The notes beneath the pieces were generated by a model. It saw only the letters and a list, made by a program, of their open reading frames with translations, ran no database searches and was not told where the DNA came from. From Luidia sarsii (taxonomy: Eukaryota; Echinodermata; Asteroidea; Paxillosida; Luidiidae): DNA of 64,000 bases. A program made the position numbers and the translations under genes. The stretch is taken from NCBI GenBank assembly GCA_949987565.1, contig OX465114.1:310001-374000 (forward strand), read 5' to 3'. Every line of letters begins with the position of its first letter. Within the stretch, counting starts at the first letter, position 1. Positions 46,603-59,420 of this stretch are shown here, piece after piece.

Positions 46603-47653
46603 TTGACTTCAACCCTCCATCCAAATAATCTTTCTTTATCCTTAGAATTTGAAATGATCGATGGGACTAAATGTTGTTTGATACAAACCTGATGGATTTG
46701 CTGTGATGTACTCCTCAAAAACAGGGTCATCCTAGTCATCCCTCCTCCCTCCGTTCCTGCAGTATCTTCCAGGATGGAGGACAAGGCATCCTCTTGGCTG
46801 GTCACTCCATGGACTGCTCACATATCTGCAGAAAAAAAGGGAAGAAAAGAAAAAAAACTGGCCCCAGACTAAGCTGGGTTAGTCCTACATTCAAATGCAA
46901 AACAAACTTCTACTCTAGCACACCAACTCTCACACTCACACCACCCTAGAGATCTTACCAAATTAGACCTGGCTAAAACTTTACATTACGCCTGATCTAT
47001 TCAATCTTACTTCTGTCCCAAGAATTGAGGCTTCTCTGCGATGGTCGTCTTCAGGAGCTTCCACTGGAATGTGAAGAAGATAAAAATCCTTGATTTTAAG
47101 ATTTCATTGGTAATGTCAAATATTTTCAAAAAGTACCATTAGAATATTAATCATGCTAAATTAGAACCATGAACTCACCGAAGACTCGTGGCATTTCTAG
47201 TCAGTCTCTTCTCTTCTTGGGCTCTTGTCAGAATCCTGTCGGCACCACTGGATAATGGCAGGTAAGAGCTGAAGTAAAGGAGAAAGAACAAAACTTGATC
47301 TTCATATTTTATTGATTAGATACAATTCTCAATGGCAAAAGCATTTTTAAATAAGAATTGCTTTAGAACTTGAGGGATTGTTGAGTCTATTACACACCTC
47401 TAGTTAGTCTCATCTGCAATGTTGAGCTTCTTAAACTCCTCATCAAGGAGGTGCTATCAACAATCCTGTAGATTGAGAAACACAAAGGAAAGAAAATCAT
47501 TCAATACAATTTCAAGAACTGATCAAACTCTCTGGGAACAATCTCTCTAACAAGAATCTGAAACCCAACAGCAACAGCAGTTGCCATAGCGACAGATTCT
47601 CATCTGATTAATTGTAATCAGATCCTGACATTTTTTCCTTAAATTTGTGGCTT

Positions 47654-48182
47654 AAGCCGCGTCCGGACTGGACTTCAAATGGATAAACTAACCGAGTAAA
47701 TGGGTAAATTGACCATTTTAAGTCCAGTGCGGACAGCCCAGGAAGTTTTCCTACCAGGTAACTTACCCGACTCAAATGGGTAGTTTAACCGACCAACTTC
47801 TGCCCGGTTAAATTGACCAGGTCAGTTAAACCGAGCGGAAAAGTCCAATCCGGACACGATGTCTCGGTAAACGACTCGGTAAAAAAACACATCTGGTCTA
47901 GCGCAAGACTGGTGCGGGCATGGGGTAGCAACGTGACTACAGTACATGCACATGTACTGTACATAATGTACACACACGGCCGGTAGATTGTGTACAGACA
48001 TCCGGTGAAAGGTCACCACAAAAGTGCCCTCATGCGTTTGTTTGCGCCAGTCAGTTAGTTTTACCGATCGTCTGGGTTAGTTTACCCGAGTCGAATAGTC
48101 CAAGTGCGGACGCCTGGTAGATTTACCCATTGGAATGTTACCCACGGGCTCAGTAGAAAAAAGTCCAGTGCGGACATGGCTT
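47654..48182. mobile_element. MITE, copy 2 of 7
   Basis: Offset by exactly 1580 bp from copy 1 with no difference seen. It was copied with its unit rather than inserted independently. Confidence 0.8.
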
Positions 48183-49233
48183 TTGACTTCAACCCTCCAT
48201 CCAAATAATCTTTCTTTATCCTTAGAATTTGAAATGATCGATGGGACTAAATGTTGTTTGATACAAACCTGATGGATTTGCTGTGATGTACTCCTCAAAA
48301 ACAGGGTCATCCTAGTCATCCCTCCTCCCTCCGTTCCTGCAGTATCTTCCAGGATGGAGGACAAGGCATCCTCTTGGCTGGTCACTCCATGGACTGCTCA
48401 CATATCTGCAGAAAAAAAGGGAAGAAAAGAAAAAAAACTGGCCCCAGACTAAGCTGGGTTAGTCCTACATTCAAATGCAAAACAAACTTCTACTCTAGCA
48501 CACCAACTCTCACACTCACACCACCCTAGAGATCTTACCAAATTAGACCTGGCTAAAACTTTACATTACGCCTGATCTATTCAATCTTACTTCTGTCCCA
48601 AGAATTGAGGCTTCTCTGCGATGGTCGTCTTCAGGAGCTTCCACTGGAATGTGAAGAAGATAAAAATCCTTGATTTTAAGATTTCATTGGTAATGTCAAA
48701 TATTTTCAAAAAGTACCATTAGAATATTAATCATGCTAAATTAGAACCATGAACTCACCGAAGACTCGTGGCATTTCTAGTCAGTCTCTTCTCTTCTTGG
48801 GCTCTTGTCAGAATCCTGTCGGCACCACTGGATAATGGCAGGTAAGAGCTGAAGTAAAGGAGAAAGAACAAAACTTGATCTTCATATTTTATTGATTAGA
48901 TACAATTCTCAATGGCAAAAGCATTTTTAAATAAGAATTGCTTTAGAACTTGAGGGATTGTTGAGTCTATTACACACCTCTAGTTAGTCTCATCTGCAAT
49001 GTTGAGCTTCTTAAACTCCTCATCAAGGAGGTGCTATCAACAATCCTGTAGATTGAGAAACACAAAGGAAAGAAAATCATTCAATACAATTTCAAGAACT
49101 GATCAAACTCTCTGGGAACAATCTCTCTAACAAGAATCTGAAACCCAACAGCAACAGCAGTTGCCATAGCGACAGATTCTCATCTGATTAATTGTAATCA
49201 GATCCTGACATTTTTTCCTTAAATTTGTGGCTT

Positions 49234-49764
49234 AAGCCGCGTCCGGACTGGACTTCAAATGGATAAACTAACCGAGTAAATGGGTAAATTGACCATTTTA
49301 AGTCCAGTGCGGACAGCCCAGGAAGTTTTCCTACCAGGTAACTTACCCGACTCAAATGGGTAGTTTAACCGACCAACTTCTGCCCGGTTAAATTGACCAG
49401 GTCAGTTTAACCGAGCGGAAAAGTCCAATCCGGACACGATGTCTCGGTAAACGACTCGGTAAAATAACACATCCGGTCCAGCGCAAGACTGGTGCGGGCG
49501 TGGGGTAGTAACGTGACTACAGTACATGCACATGTACTGTACATAATGTACACACACGGCCGGTAGATTGTGTACAGACATCCGGTGAAAGGTCACCACG
49601 AAAGTGCCCTCATGCGTTTGTTTGCGCCAGTCAGTTAGTTTTATTGATCGTCTGGGTTAGTTTACCCGAGTCGAATAGTCCAAGTGCGGACGCCTGGTAG
49701 ATTTACCCATTGGAATGTTACCCACGGGCTCAGTAAAAAAAAAGGTCCAGTGCGGACACGGCTT
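49234..49764. mobile_element. MITE, copy 3 of 7
   Basis: Same element; differences from copies 1 and 2 begin at about 49407 (CAGTTTAACC for CAGTTAAACC). This marks where the run of identical units ends. Confidence 0.8.
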
Positions 49765-50831
49765 TTGACATCAACCCTCCATCCAAATAATCTTTCTTTA
49801 TCCTTAGAACTTGAAATGATTGATGGGACTAAATGTTGTTTGATACAAACCTGATGGATTTGCTGTGATGTACTCCTCAAAAACAGGGTCATCATAGTCA
49901 CCCTCCTCCCTCCGTCCCTGCAGTATCTTCCAGCATGGAGGACAAGGCATCCTCTTGGCTGGTCAATCCATGGACTGCTCTCATATCTGCAGAAAAAAGG
50001 GAAGAAAAGGGAAAAAACTGGCCCCGACAAAGCTGGGCATCATTAGTCCAACATTCAAATGCAAAAAATAACTTCTACTCTACTCTAGCACACCAACTCT
50101 CACACTCACACCACCCTAGAGATCTTAACCCTGGCTAAAACTTTACATCACGCCTGATCTATACAATCTTACTTCTGTCCCAAGCATTGACCATTCTCTG
50201 CGATGGTCGTCTTCAGGAGCTTCCACTGGAATCTGAAGAAGATAAAAATCCTTGCTCTTTAGATTTCATTGATAATGTCAAATATTTTCAAAGTGTACCA
50301 AGACAATATTAATTATGTTAAATTAGAACCATGGATAGCAAAAGCTTTGTAATGAACTCACCGAAGAGTCGTGGCATTTTTAATCAGTTTTTCTTCTTGG
50401 GCTCTGGTCAGAATCCTGTTGGCACCACTGGATAATGGCAGGTAAGAGCTGAAGTAAAAGAAAAAGAACAAAACTTGCTGTTCAGGTTTTATTTATTAGA
50501 TACAATTCTCGATGGCAAAAAACATTTTGAATAAGAATTGCTTTACAACTTGAGGGATTGTTGAGTCTATTACACACCTCTAGTTAGTCTCATCTGCATT
50601 GTTGAGCTTATTAAACTCCTCAAGGAGGTGCTATCAGCAATCCTACAGAATGAGAAACAAAAAAGAAAGAAAATTATTCAATACAATTTCAAGAACTGAT
50701 CAAACTCTCTGGGAACAATCTCTCTAACAAGAATCTGAAACCCAACAGCAACAGCAGTTGCCATAGCGACAGATTCTCATCTGATTCAATGTTAATCAGA
50801 TCCTGACATTTTTTCCTTAAATTTGTGGCTT

Positions 50832-51349
50832 AAGCCGCGTCCGGACTGGACTTCAAATGGGTAAACTAACCGAGCAAATGGGTAAATTGACCATTTTAAG
50901 TCCAGTGCGGACAGCCCAGGAAGTTTTCCTCCCAGGTAACTTACCCGACTCAAATGGGTAGTTTAACTGACCAACTTCTGCCCGGTTAAATTGACCAGGT
51001 CAGTTAAACCGAGCGGAAAAGTCCAATCCGGACACGATTTCTCGGTAAACGACTCGGTAAAAAAACACATCCGGTCCGGCGCAAGACTGGTGCGGGCATG
51101 GGGTAGCAACGTGACTACAGTACATGCACATGTACTGTACACACGGCCGGTAGATTGTGTACAGACATCCGGTGAAAGGTCACCACGAAAGTGCCCTCAT
51201 GCGTTTGTTTGCGCCAGTCAGTTAGTTTTACCGATCGTCTGGGTTAGTTTACCCGAGTCGAATAGTCCAAGTGCGGACGCCTGGTAGATTTATCCATTGG
51301 AATGTTACCCACGGCTTAGTAAAAAAAATGTCCAGTGCGGACACGGCTT
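50832..51349. mobile_element. MITE, copy 4 of 7
   Basis: This copy lacks the ATAATGTACA segment after the ATGTACTGTAC core and has ACGGCTTAG for ACGGGCTCAG near its right end, both shared with copy 6. That pairing supports the 3.19-kb dimer. Confidence 0.8.
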
Positions 51350-52432
51350 TTGACTTCAACCCTCCATCCAAATAATCTTTCTTTATCCTTAGAACTTGAA
51401 ATGATCGATGGGACTAAATGTTGTTTGATACAAACCTGATGGATTTGCTATGATGTACTCCTCAAAAACAGGGTCATCCTAGTCACCCTCCTCCCTCCGT
51501 CCCTGCAGTATCTTCCAGGATTGAGGACAAGGCATCCTCTTGGCTGGTCATTCCATGGACTGCTCACATATCTGCAGAAAAAAGGGAAGAAAAGGGAAAA
51601 AACTTGCCCCGACAAAGCTGGGCATCATTAGTCCAACATTCAAATGCAAAACAAAACTTCTACTCTACTCTAGCACACCAACTCTCACACTCACACCACC
51701 CTACAGATCTTACCAAATGAGGCCTGGCTAAAACTTTACATTACGCCTGATCTATACAATCTTACTTCTGTCCCAAGCATTGAGCATCCTCTGCGATGGT
51801 CGTCTTCAGGAGCTTCCACTGGAATCTGAAGAAAATAAAAATCCTTGCTTTTAAGATTTCATTGATGATGTCAAATATTTTCAAAGTGTACCATGACAAT
51901 ATTAATCATGTTAAATTAGAACCATGGATAGCAAAAGCTTTGTAATGAACTCACCGAAGAGTCGTGGCATTTTTTAATCAGTTTTTTCTTCTTGGGCTCT
52001 GGTCAGAATCCTGTTGGCACCACTGGATAATGGCAGGTAAGAGCTGAAGTAAAAGAAAAAGAACAAAACTTGCTCTTCAGGTTTTATTGATTAGATACAA
52101 TTCTCATTCTCAATGGCAAAAAGCATTTTGAATAAGAATTGCTTTACAACTTGAGGGATTGTTGAGTCTATTACACACCTCTAGTTAGTCTCATCTGCAA
52201 TGTTGAGCTTCTTAAACTCCTCAAGGAGGTGCTATCAGCAATCCTGCAGAATGAGAAACCAAAAAAAAAGAAAATTATTCAATACAATTTCAAGAACTGA
52301 TCAAACTCTTTGGGAACAATCTCTCTAACAAGAATCTGAAACTCAACAGCAACAGCAGTTGCCATAGCGACAGATTCTCATCTGATTCAATGTTAATCAG
52401 ATCCTGAAATTTTTTCCTTAAATTTGTGGCTT

Positions 52433-52957
52433 AAGCCGCGTTCGCACTGGACTTAAAATGGGTAAACTAACCGAGCAAATGGGTAAATTGACCATTTTAA
52501 GTCTAGTGCGCACAGCCCAGGAAGTTTTCCTCCCAGGTAACTTACCCAACTCCAGTGGGTAGTTTAACCGACCAACTTCTGCCCGGTTAAATTGACCAGG
52601 TCAGTTAAACCGAGCGGAAAAGTCCAATCCGGACACGATGTAAACGACTCGGTAAAAAAACACATCTGGTCCAGCGCAAGACTGGTGCGGGCATGGGGTA
52701 GCAACGTGACTACAGTACATGCACATGTACTGTACATAATGTACACACACGGCCGGTAGATTGTGTACAGACATCCGGTGAAAGGTCACCACAAAAGTGC
52801 CCTCATGCGTTTGTTTGCGCCAGTCAGTTAGTTTTACCGATCGTCTGGGTTAGTTTACCCGAGTCGAATAGTCCAAGTGCGGACGCCTGGTAGATTTACC
52901 CATTGGAATGTTACCCACGGGCTCAGTAAAAAAAAAGGTCCAGTGCGGACACGGCTT
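52433..52957. mobile_element. MITE, copy 5 of 7
   Basis: The left end reads GTTCGCACTGGACTTAAAAT, shared with copy 7. A short deletion removes CTCGG before TAAACGACTCGG. Confidence 0.8.
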
Positions 52958-54022
52958 TTGACTTCAACCCTCCATCCAAATAATCTTTCTTTATCCTTAG
53001 AACTTGAAATGATCGATGGGACTAAATGTTGTTTGATACAAACCTGATGGATTTGCTGTGATGTACTCCTCAAAAACAGGGTCATCATAGTCACCCTCCT
53101 CCCTCCGTCCCTGCAGTATCTTCCAGCATGGAGGACAAGGCATCCTCTTGGCTGGTCAATCCATGGACTGCTCTCATATCTGCAGAAAAAAGGGAAGAAA
53201 AGGGAAAAAACTGGCCCCGACAAAGCTGGGCATCATTAGTCCAACATTCAAATGCAAAAAATAACTTCTACTCTACTCTGGCACACCAACTCTCACACTC
53301 ACACCACCCTAGAGATCTTAACCCTGGCTAAAACTTTACATTACGCCTGATCTATACAATCTTACTTCTGTCCCAAGCATTTACCATTCTCTGCGATGGT
53401 CGTCTTCAGGAGCTTCCACTGGAATCTGAAGAAGATAAAAATCCTTGCTCTTTAGATTTCATTGATAATGTCAAATATTTTCAAAGTGTACCATGACAAT
53501 ATTAATTATGTTAAATTAGAACCATGGATAGCAAAAGCTTTGTAATGAACTCACCGAAGAGTCGTGGCATTTTTAATCAGTTTTTCTTCTTGGGCTCTGG
53601 TCAGAATCCTGTTGGCACCACTGGATAATGGCAGGTAAGAGCTGAAGTAAAAGAAAAAGAACAAAACTTGCTGTTCAGGTTTTATTTATTAGATACAATT
53701 CTCGATGGCAAAAAACATTTTGAATAAGAATTGCTTTACAACTTGAGGGATTGTTGAGTCTATTACACACCTCTAGTTAGTCTCATCTGCATTGTTGAGC
53801 TTATTAAACTCCTCAAGGAGGTGCTATCAGCAATCCTACAGAATGAGAAACAAAAAAGAAAGAAAATTATTCAATACAATTTCAAGAACTGATCAAACTC
53901 TCTGGGAACAATCTCTCTAACAAGAATCTGAAACCCAACAGCAACAGCAGTTGCCATAGCGACAGATTCTCATCTGATTCACATAATCAGATCCTGACAT
54001 TTTTTCCTTAAATTTGTGGCTT

Positions 54023-54540
54023 AAGCCGCGTCCGGACTGGACTTCAAATGGGTAAACTAACCGAGCAAATGGGTAAATTGACCATTTTAAGTCCAGTGCG
54101 GACAGCCCAGGAAGTTTTCCTCCCAGGTAACTTACCCGACTCAAATGGGTAGTTTAACTGACCAACTTCTGCCCGGTTAAATTGACCAGGTCAGTTAAAC
54201 CGAGCGGAAAAGTCCAATCCGGACACGATTTCTCGGTAAACGACTCGGTAAAAAAACACATCCGGTCCGGCGCAAGACTGGTGCGGGCATGGGGTAGCAA
54301 CGTGACTACAGTACATGCACATGTACTGTACACACGGCCGGTAGATTGTGTACAGACATCCGGTGAAAGGTCACCACGAAAGTGCCCTCATGCGTTTGTT
54401 TGCGCCAGTCAGTTAGTTTTATTGATCGTCTGGGTTAGTTTACCCGAGTCGAATAGTCCAAGTGCGGACGCCTGGAAGATTTATCCATTGGAATGTTACC
54501 CACGGCTTAGTAAAAAAAATGTCCAGTGCGGACACGGCTT
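54023..54540. mobile_element. MITE, copy 6 of 7
   Basis: Near-identical to copy 4, offset 3191 bp. Confidence 0.8.
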
Positions 54541-55623
54541 TTGACTTCAACCCTCCATCCAAATAATCTTTCTTTATCCTTAGAACTTGAAATGATCGAT
54601 GGGACTAAATGTTGTTTGATACAAACCTGATGGATTTGCTATGATGTACTCCTCAAAAACAGGGTCATCCTAGTCACCCTCCTCCCTCCGTCCCTGCAGT
54701 ATCTTCCAGGATTGAGGACAAGGCATCCTCTTGGCTGGTCATTCCATGGACTGCTCACATATCTGCAGAAAAAAGGGAAGAAAAGGGAAAAAACTTGCCC
54801 CGACAAAGCTGGGCATCATTAGTCCAACATTCAAATGCAAAACAAAACTTCTACTCTACTCTAGCACACCAACTCTCACACTCACACCACCCTACAGATC
54901 TTACCAAATGAGGCCTGGCTAAAACTTTACATTACGCCTGATCTATACAATCTTACTTCTGTCCCAAGCATTGAGCATCCTCTGCGATGGTCGTCTTCAG
55001 GAGCTTCCACTGGAATCTGAAGAAAATAAAAATCCTTGCTTTTAAGATTTCATTGATGATGTCAAATATTTTCAAAGTGTACCATGACAATATTAATCAT
55101 GTTAAATTAGAACCATGGATAGCAAAAGCTTTGTAATGAACTCACCGAAGAGTCGTGGCATTTCTAGTCAGTCTCTTCTCTTCTTGGGCTCTGGTCAGAA
55201 TCCTGTTGGCACCACTGGATAATGGCAGGTAAGAGCTGAAGTAAAAGAAAAAGAACAAAACTTGCTCTTCAGGTTTTATTGATTAGATACAATTCTCATT
55301 CTCAATGGCAAAAAGCATTTTGAATAAGAATTGCTTTACAACTTGAGGGATTGTTGAGTCTATTACACACCTCTAGTTAGTCTCATCTGCAATGTTGAGC
55401 TTCTTAAACTCCTCAAGGAGGTGCTATCAGCAATCCTGCAGAATGAGAAACCAAAAAGAAAGAAAATTATTCAATACAATTTCAAGAACTGATCAAACTC
55501 TTTGGGAACAATCTCTCTAACAAGAATCTGAAACTCAACAGCAACAGCAGTTGCCATAGCGACAGATTCTCATCTGATTCAATGTTAATCAGATCCTGAA
55601 ATTTTTTCCTTAAATTTGTGGCT

Positions 55624-56153
55624 TAAGCCGCGTTCGCACTGGACTTAAAATGGGTAAACTAACCGAGCAAATGGGTAAATTGACCATTTTAAGTCTAGTG
55701 CGCACAGCCCAGGAAGTTTTCCTCCCAGGTAACTTACCCAACTCCAGTGGGTAGTTTAACCGACCAACTTCTGCCCGGTTAAATTGACCAGGTCAGTTAA
55801 ACCGAGCGGAAAAGTCCAATCCGGACACGATGTCTCGGTAAACGACTCGGTAAAAAAACACATCTGGTCTAGCGCAAGACTGGTGCGGGCATGGGGTAGC
55901 AACGTGACTACAGTACATGCACATGTACTGTACATAATGTACACACACGGCCGGTAGATTGTGTACAGACATCCGGTGAAAGGTCACCACAAAAGTGCCC
56001 TCATGCGTTTGTTTGCGCCAGTCAGTTAGTTTTACCGATCGTCTGGGTTAGTTTACCCGAGTCGAATAGTCCAAGTGCGGACGCCTGGTAGATTTACCCA
56101 TTGGAATGTTACCCACGGGCTCAGTAGAAAAAAGTCCAGTGCGGACATGGCTT
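55624..56153. mobile_element. MITE, copy 7 of 7
   Basis: The left end matches copy 5, while the right half matches copies 1 and 2 (CAGTAGAAAAAAGTCC). This mosaic implies recombination or gene conversion between units. Confidence 0.8.
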
Positions 56154-56959
56154 TTGACTTCAACCCTCCATCCAAATAATCTTTCTTTATCCTTAGAATT
56201 TGAAATGATCGATGGGACTAAATGTTGTTTGATACAAACCTGATGGATTTGCTGTGATGTACTCCTCAAAAACAGGGTCATCCTAGTCATCCCTCCTCCC
56301 TCCGTTCCTGCAGTATCTTCCAGGATGGAGGACAAGGCATCCTCTTGGCTGGTCACTCCATGGACTGCTCACATATCTGCAGAAAAAAAGGGAAGAAAAG
56401 AAAAAAACTGGCCCCAGACTAAGCTGGGTTAGTCCTACATTCAAATGCAAAACAAACTTCTACTCTAGCACACCAACTCTCACACTCACACCAACCTAGA
56501 GATCTTAACCCTGGCTAAAACTTTACATTACGCCTGATCTATACAATCTTACTTCAGTCCCAAGAATTGAGCATTCTCTGCGATGGTCGTCTTCAGGAGC
56601 TTCCACTGGAATCTGAAGAAAATACAAATCCTAGCTGTATAGATTTCATTGATAATGTCAAATATTTTCAAAGTGTACCATGACAATATTAATCATGTTA
56701 AATTAGAACCATGGATAGCAAAAGCTTTGTGATGAACTCACCGAAGACTCGTGGCATTTCTAGTCAGTCTCTTCCCTTCTTGGGCTCTTGTCAGAATCCT
56801 GTTGGCACCACTGGATAATGGCAGGTAAGAGCTGAAGTAAAGGAGAAAGAACAAAGCTTGCTGTTCAGGTTTTGTCTATTAGAAACAATCTCAATGGCCA
56901 AGAAAAAAAAAATTCTTTTTTAAATAAGAATTGCTTTACAACTTGAGGGATTGTTGAGT

Positions 56960-57445
56960 CTATTACACACCTCTAGTAAGTCTCATCTGCAATGTTGAGC
57001 TTCATAAACTCCTCAAGGAGGTGCTATCAGCAATCCTGCAGAATGAAAAAAATATATAACTCAAAACAAATTCATGTACTGACAAAACTCTTTGGGAACA
57101 ATCTCTCCAAGAATCTGAAACTCAACAGCAACAGCACTTGTCAAAGTGACAGATTCTCATCTGATTCAATGTTTATCAGATGCAGACATTTTCTTTCTTA
57201 AGTTTGTGGCTTTGACTTCAACCCTCCATCCAAATAGTCTTTCTTTATCCTTAGAACTTGAAATGATCAGGTTTTATTTATTACATACAAATATCAATGC
57301 CAAAAAGCATTTTGGATAAGAATTGATTTACAACTTGAGGGATTGTTGAGTCTATTTATACACACCTCTAGTTACATGTAGTCTCATCTGCAATGTTGAG
57401 CTTCTGAAACTCCTCAAGGAGGTGCTATCTGCAATCCTGCAGAAT
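56960..57445 (-). pseudogene. Extra exon B copies at the 5' edge of the array
   Basis: Two B-type segments, at about 56968-57040 and 57365-57440, lie in the last, shorter unit. Both keep CTCCTCAAGGAGGTGCTATC, CAATGTTGAGCTTC and the flanking splice signals. The surrounding TTGTGGCTTTGACTTCAACC is intact, without the MITE. They mark a duplication inside the unit. Confidence 0.5.
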
Positions 57446-57674
57446 GAGAAACAAAAAAGAAAGAAAATTATGCAATACATTTTCTGGAACTGTCTTTAGG
57501 AACAGCAACAGCAGTTGTCATAGCGACAGATTCTAATCTGATTCAATGTTTATCAGATGCTGACATTTGCTTTCTTAAATTTGTGGCTTTGACTTCAGCT
57601 CTCCATCCAAATACTCTTTCTTTATCCTTAGAACTTGAAATGATCGATGGGACTAAATGTTGTTTGATACAAAC

Positions 57675-57816
57675 CTGATGGATTTGCTGTGATGTACTCC
57701 TCAAAAACAGGGTCATCCTAGTCACCCCTTCTCCCTCCGTCCCTGCGGTATCTTCCATGATGGAGGACAAGGCATCCTATTGGCTGGTCACTCCATGGAC
57801 TGCTCACATATCTGCA
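57675..57816 (-). pseudogene. First exon A copy of the array
   Basis: The acceptor TTTTTTCTGCAG and the conserved exon A sequence are present. The VTSQEDA frame is closed by TAG (CCAATAGG on the minus strand) and the SDQP frame continues to a TGA. It is likely non-functional as a coding exon. Confidence 0.45.
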
Positions 57817-57819
57817 GAA

Positions 57820-58395
57820 AAAAGGGAAGAAAAGAGAAAAACTTGCCCCAGACGAAGCTGGGTTAGTCCTACATTCAAATACAAAACATAAATCCCACTC
57901 AAGCTCACCAACATTCAAGCATCCCCTGTACCTTCTGTATCTTAAAGCACACCACCATTCACACTCACACCAATCTGAGATTGGGCATTCTACTCACCAA
58001 AGACCTCAATAAGTGAGACTGAGAAATTGTCCTCTATAGTCCAACTAACTCAGCCTCCTCTTATTGTGTCTTTGAAATGACCTATTCATTTTGTTTCACA
58101 TGAACTTAAAAGGATCCAGTTCATTTCAATTCCTTTTTACGAACCCTGACCTACATTTATTGAGTCTTAAAACTAACATTTCAAACTGGAGAATGACGTC
58201 AATTAATGAAGTGACACATAACATTGGACATGTTCTTTAGGGTCCTTACTTTATTTCTCTTTGTTTAGTACGAGGAGTCACATATACTGCTTTGATAAGC
58301 AGGGTATGTGTGTAACCATGAAAGCTTAGAAATATCCTGAGCAGTTCTTGAAGGAGAAGTAATTATTTATATACAAGATCCTCGATGTATGGATG
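57820..58395. other. No recognisable feature
   Basis: AT-rich intron-like DNA. I see no ORF, RNA gene or repeat of note. Confidence 0.5.
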
Positions 58396-59420
58396 AGGCT
58401 GGAGATCCTTCCTTACACAGTGAAGCAAAAAATTACAATAACAAATTTAATTTGACAGTCACATTGACTGCACAACCACGGGGTTGGTTTACAGAATAAT
58501 TCAACATTTCTGGCACACTCATTTAAACTTTTTTTCATTTAGGAGATCCATGCTAACACAGTGAAGAAATAAATCACAAAAGCAAATTCAATTTGACAGT
58601 CACGTTGACTGCACAACCAAGGGGTTGGTTTACAGAATATTCTTTCATTTTGTAGATTATCATTTAGTTTCTTTGGTTTCACCATTTCTAACATTTTTGT
58701 CACTCATTTTTGCCATTGTAGGCACAGAATAATTTAAACCTTTTTAATTTAGGAGATCCATGCTGACACAGTGAAGACAAAAATCACAAACATAAATTTA
58801 TTTGACAGTCATGTTGACTGCACAACCCGTGGGGTTGGTTTACAGAATATTCTTTCATTTTATAGATTAACATTTAGTTACTTCGGTTTCACCATTTCTG
58901 GCATTTTTGTTACTCATCATTTTTGGCAAAATGTAGGCACAGAATCATTCAAACCTTTTTCATTATTTTAGAAGATCCATGCTTACACAGTGCATAAAAA
59001 AATCCTCTTTTCTGGCAATGGATGTCACAAAATCATTTAACATTTTTCATTTAGGAGATCATTGCTTACACACAGTGAAGAAAAACATCACAAACACAAC
59101 GTTAATTAGACAGTCACTTGACTGCACAACCACGGGGTTGGTTTACAAATCCTTTAAACCTCACAGGTCCAATCCTCTGATTCACTGCATCTTAAAGCAA
59201 AGAGAACCACTTGGTCAAGGATGGGGTCATCTGCAGTTCTTATGTACCTCTACTACCCCTAGGTAGAGGCATATGTATGCCACTCTGACGATTTACAGGA
59301 ACAATTTGCTAGTCCATTTTTTCCAAGATGGGCACAGATCCATTTAAACTTCTATTTATTGAGGAGATCCTTCCTTACACACATAGTGAAACAAAAACAT
59401 CACAGCGTTGGTTTACAAAG
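58395..59420 (+). repeat. Irregular tandem repeat family, six partial copies
   Basis: GGAGATCCATGCTAACACAG-type starts lie at about 58399, 58541, 58751, 58970, 59053 and 59361. Most are followed by TTTGACAGTCACATTGACTG, CACAACCACGGGGTTGG and TTTACAGAATATTC. Spacing varies from about 83 to 308 bp, so copies have been truncated or expanded independently. ORFs here follow the repeat and are not supported as genes. Confidence 0.8.

Larger units (their letters stand above)
45100..57674. repeat. Eight tandem ~1.6-kb units carrying exon-like segments
   Basis: Unit starts, taken at the donor of exon A, are 45100, 46689, 48269, 49851, 51436, 53044, 54627 and 56240, ending at 57674. Lengths are 1589, 1580, 1582, 1585, 1608, 1583, 1613 and 1435 bp. 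From about 45411 to 49400 the 1580-bp repeats look identical. Units 4-5 and 6-7 form a second-level dimer with a period of about 3191-3193 bp. A further exon A copy starts at 57675, and diverged copies lie at 42.9-45.1 kb. Near-identity implies recent unequal crossing-over or gene conversion, or an assembly duplication. Confidence 0.92.

Noticed and set aside
46205..56356. Repeated 62-122 aa ORFs (MYIMYSTCACTVV-like, MVTFHRMSVHNLP-like, MTRSVKPSG-like)
   Set aside because: All but the exon A portions lie within the MITE copies; they recur because the MITE was copied, not because a protein is conserved.
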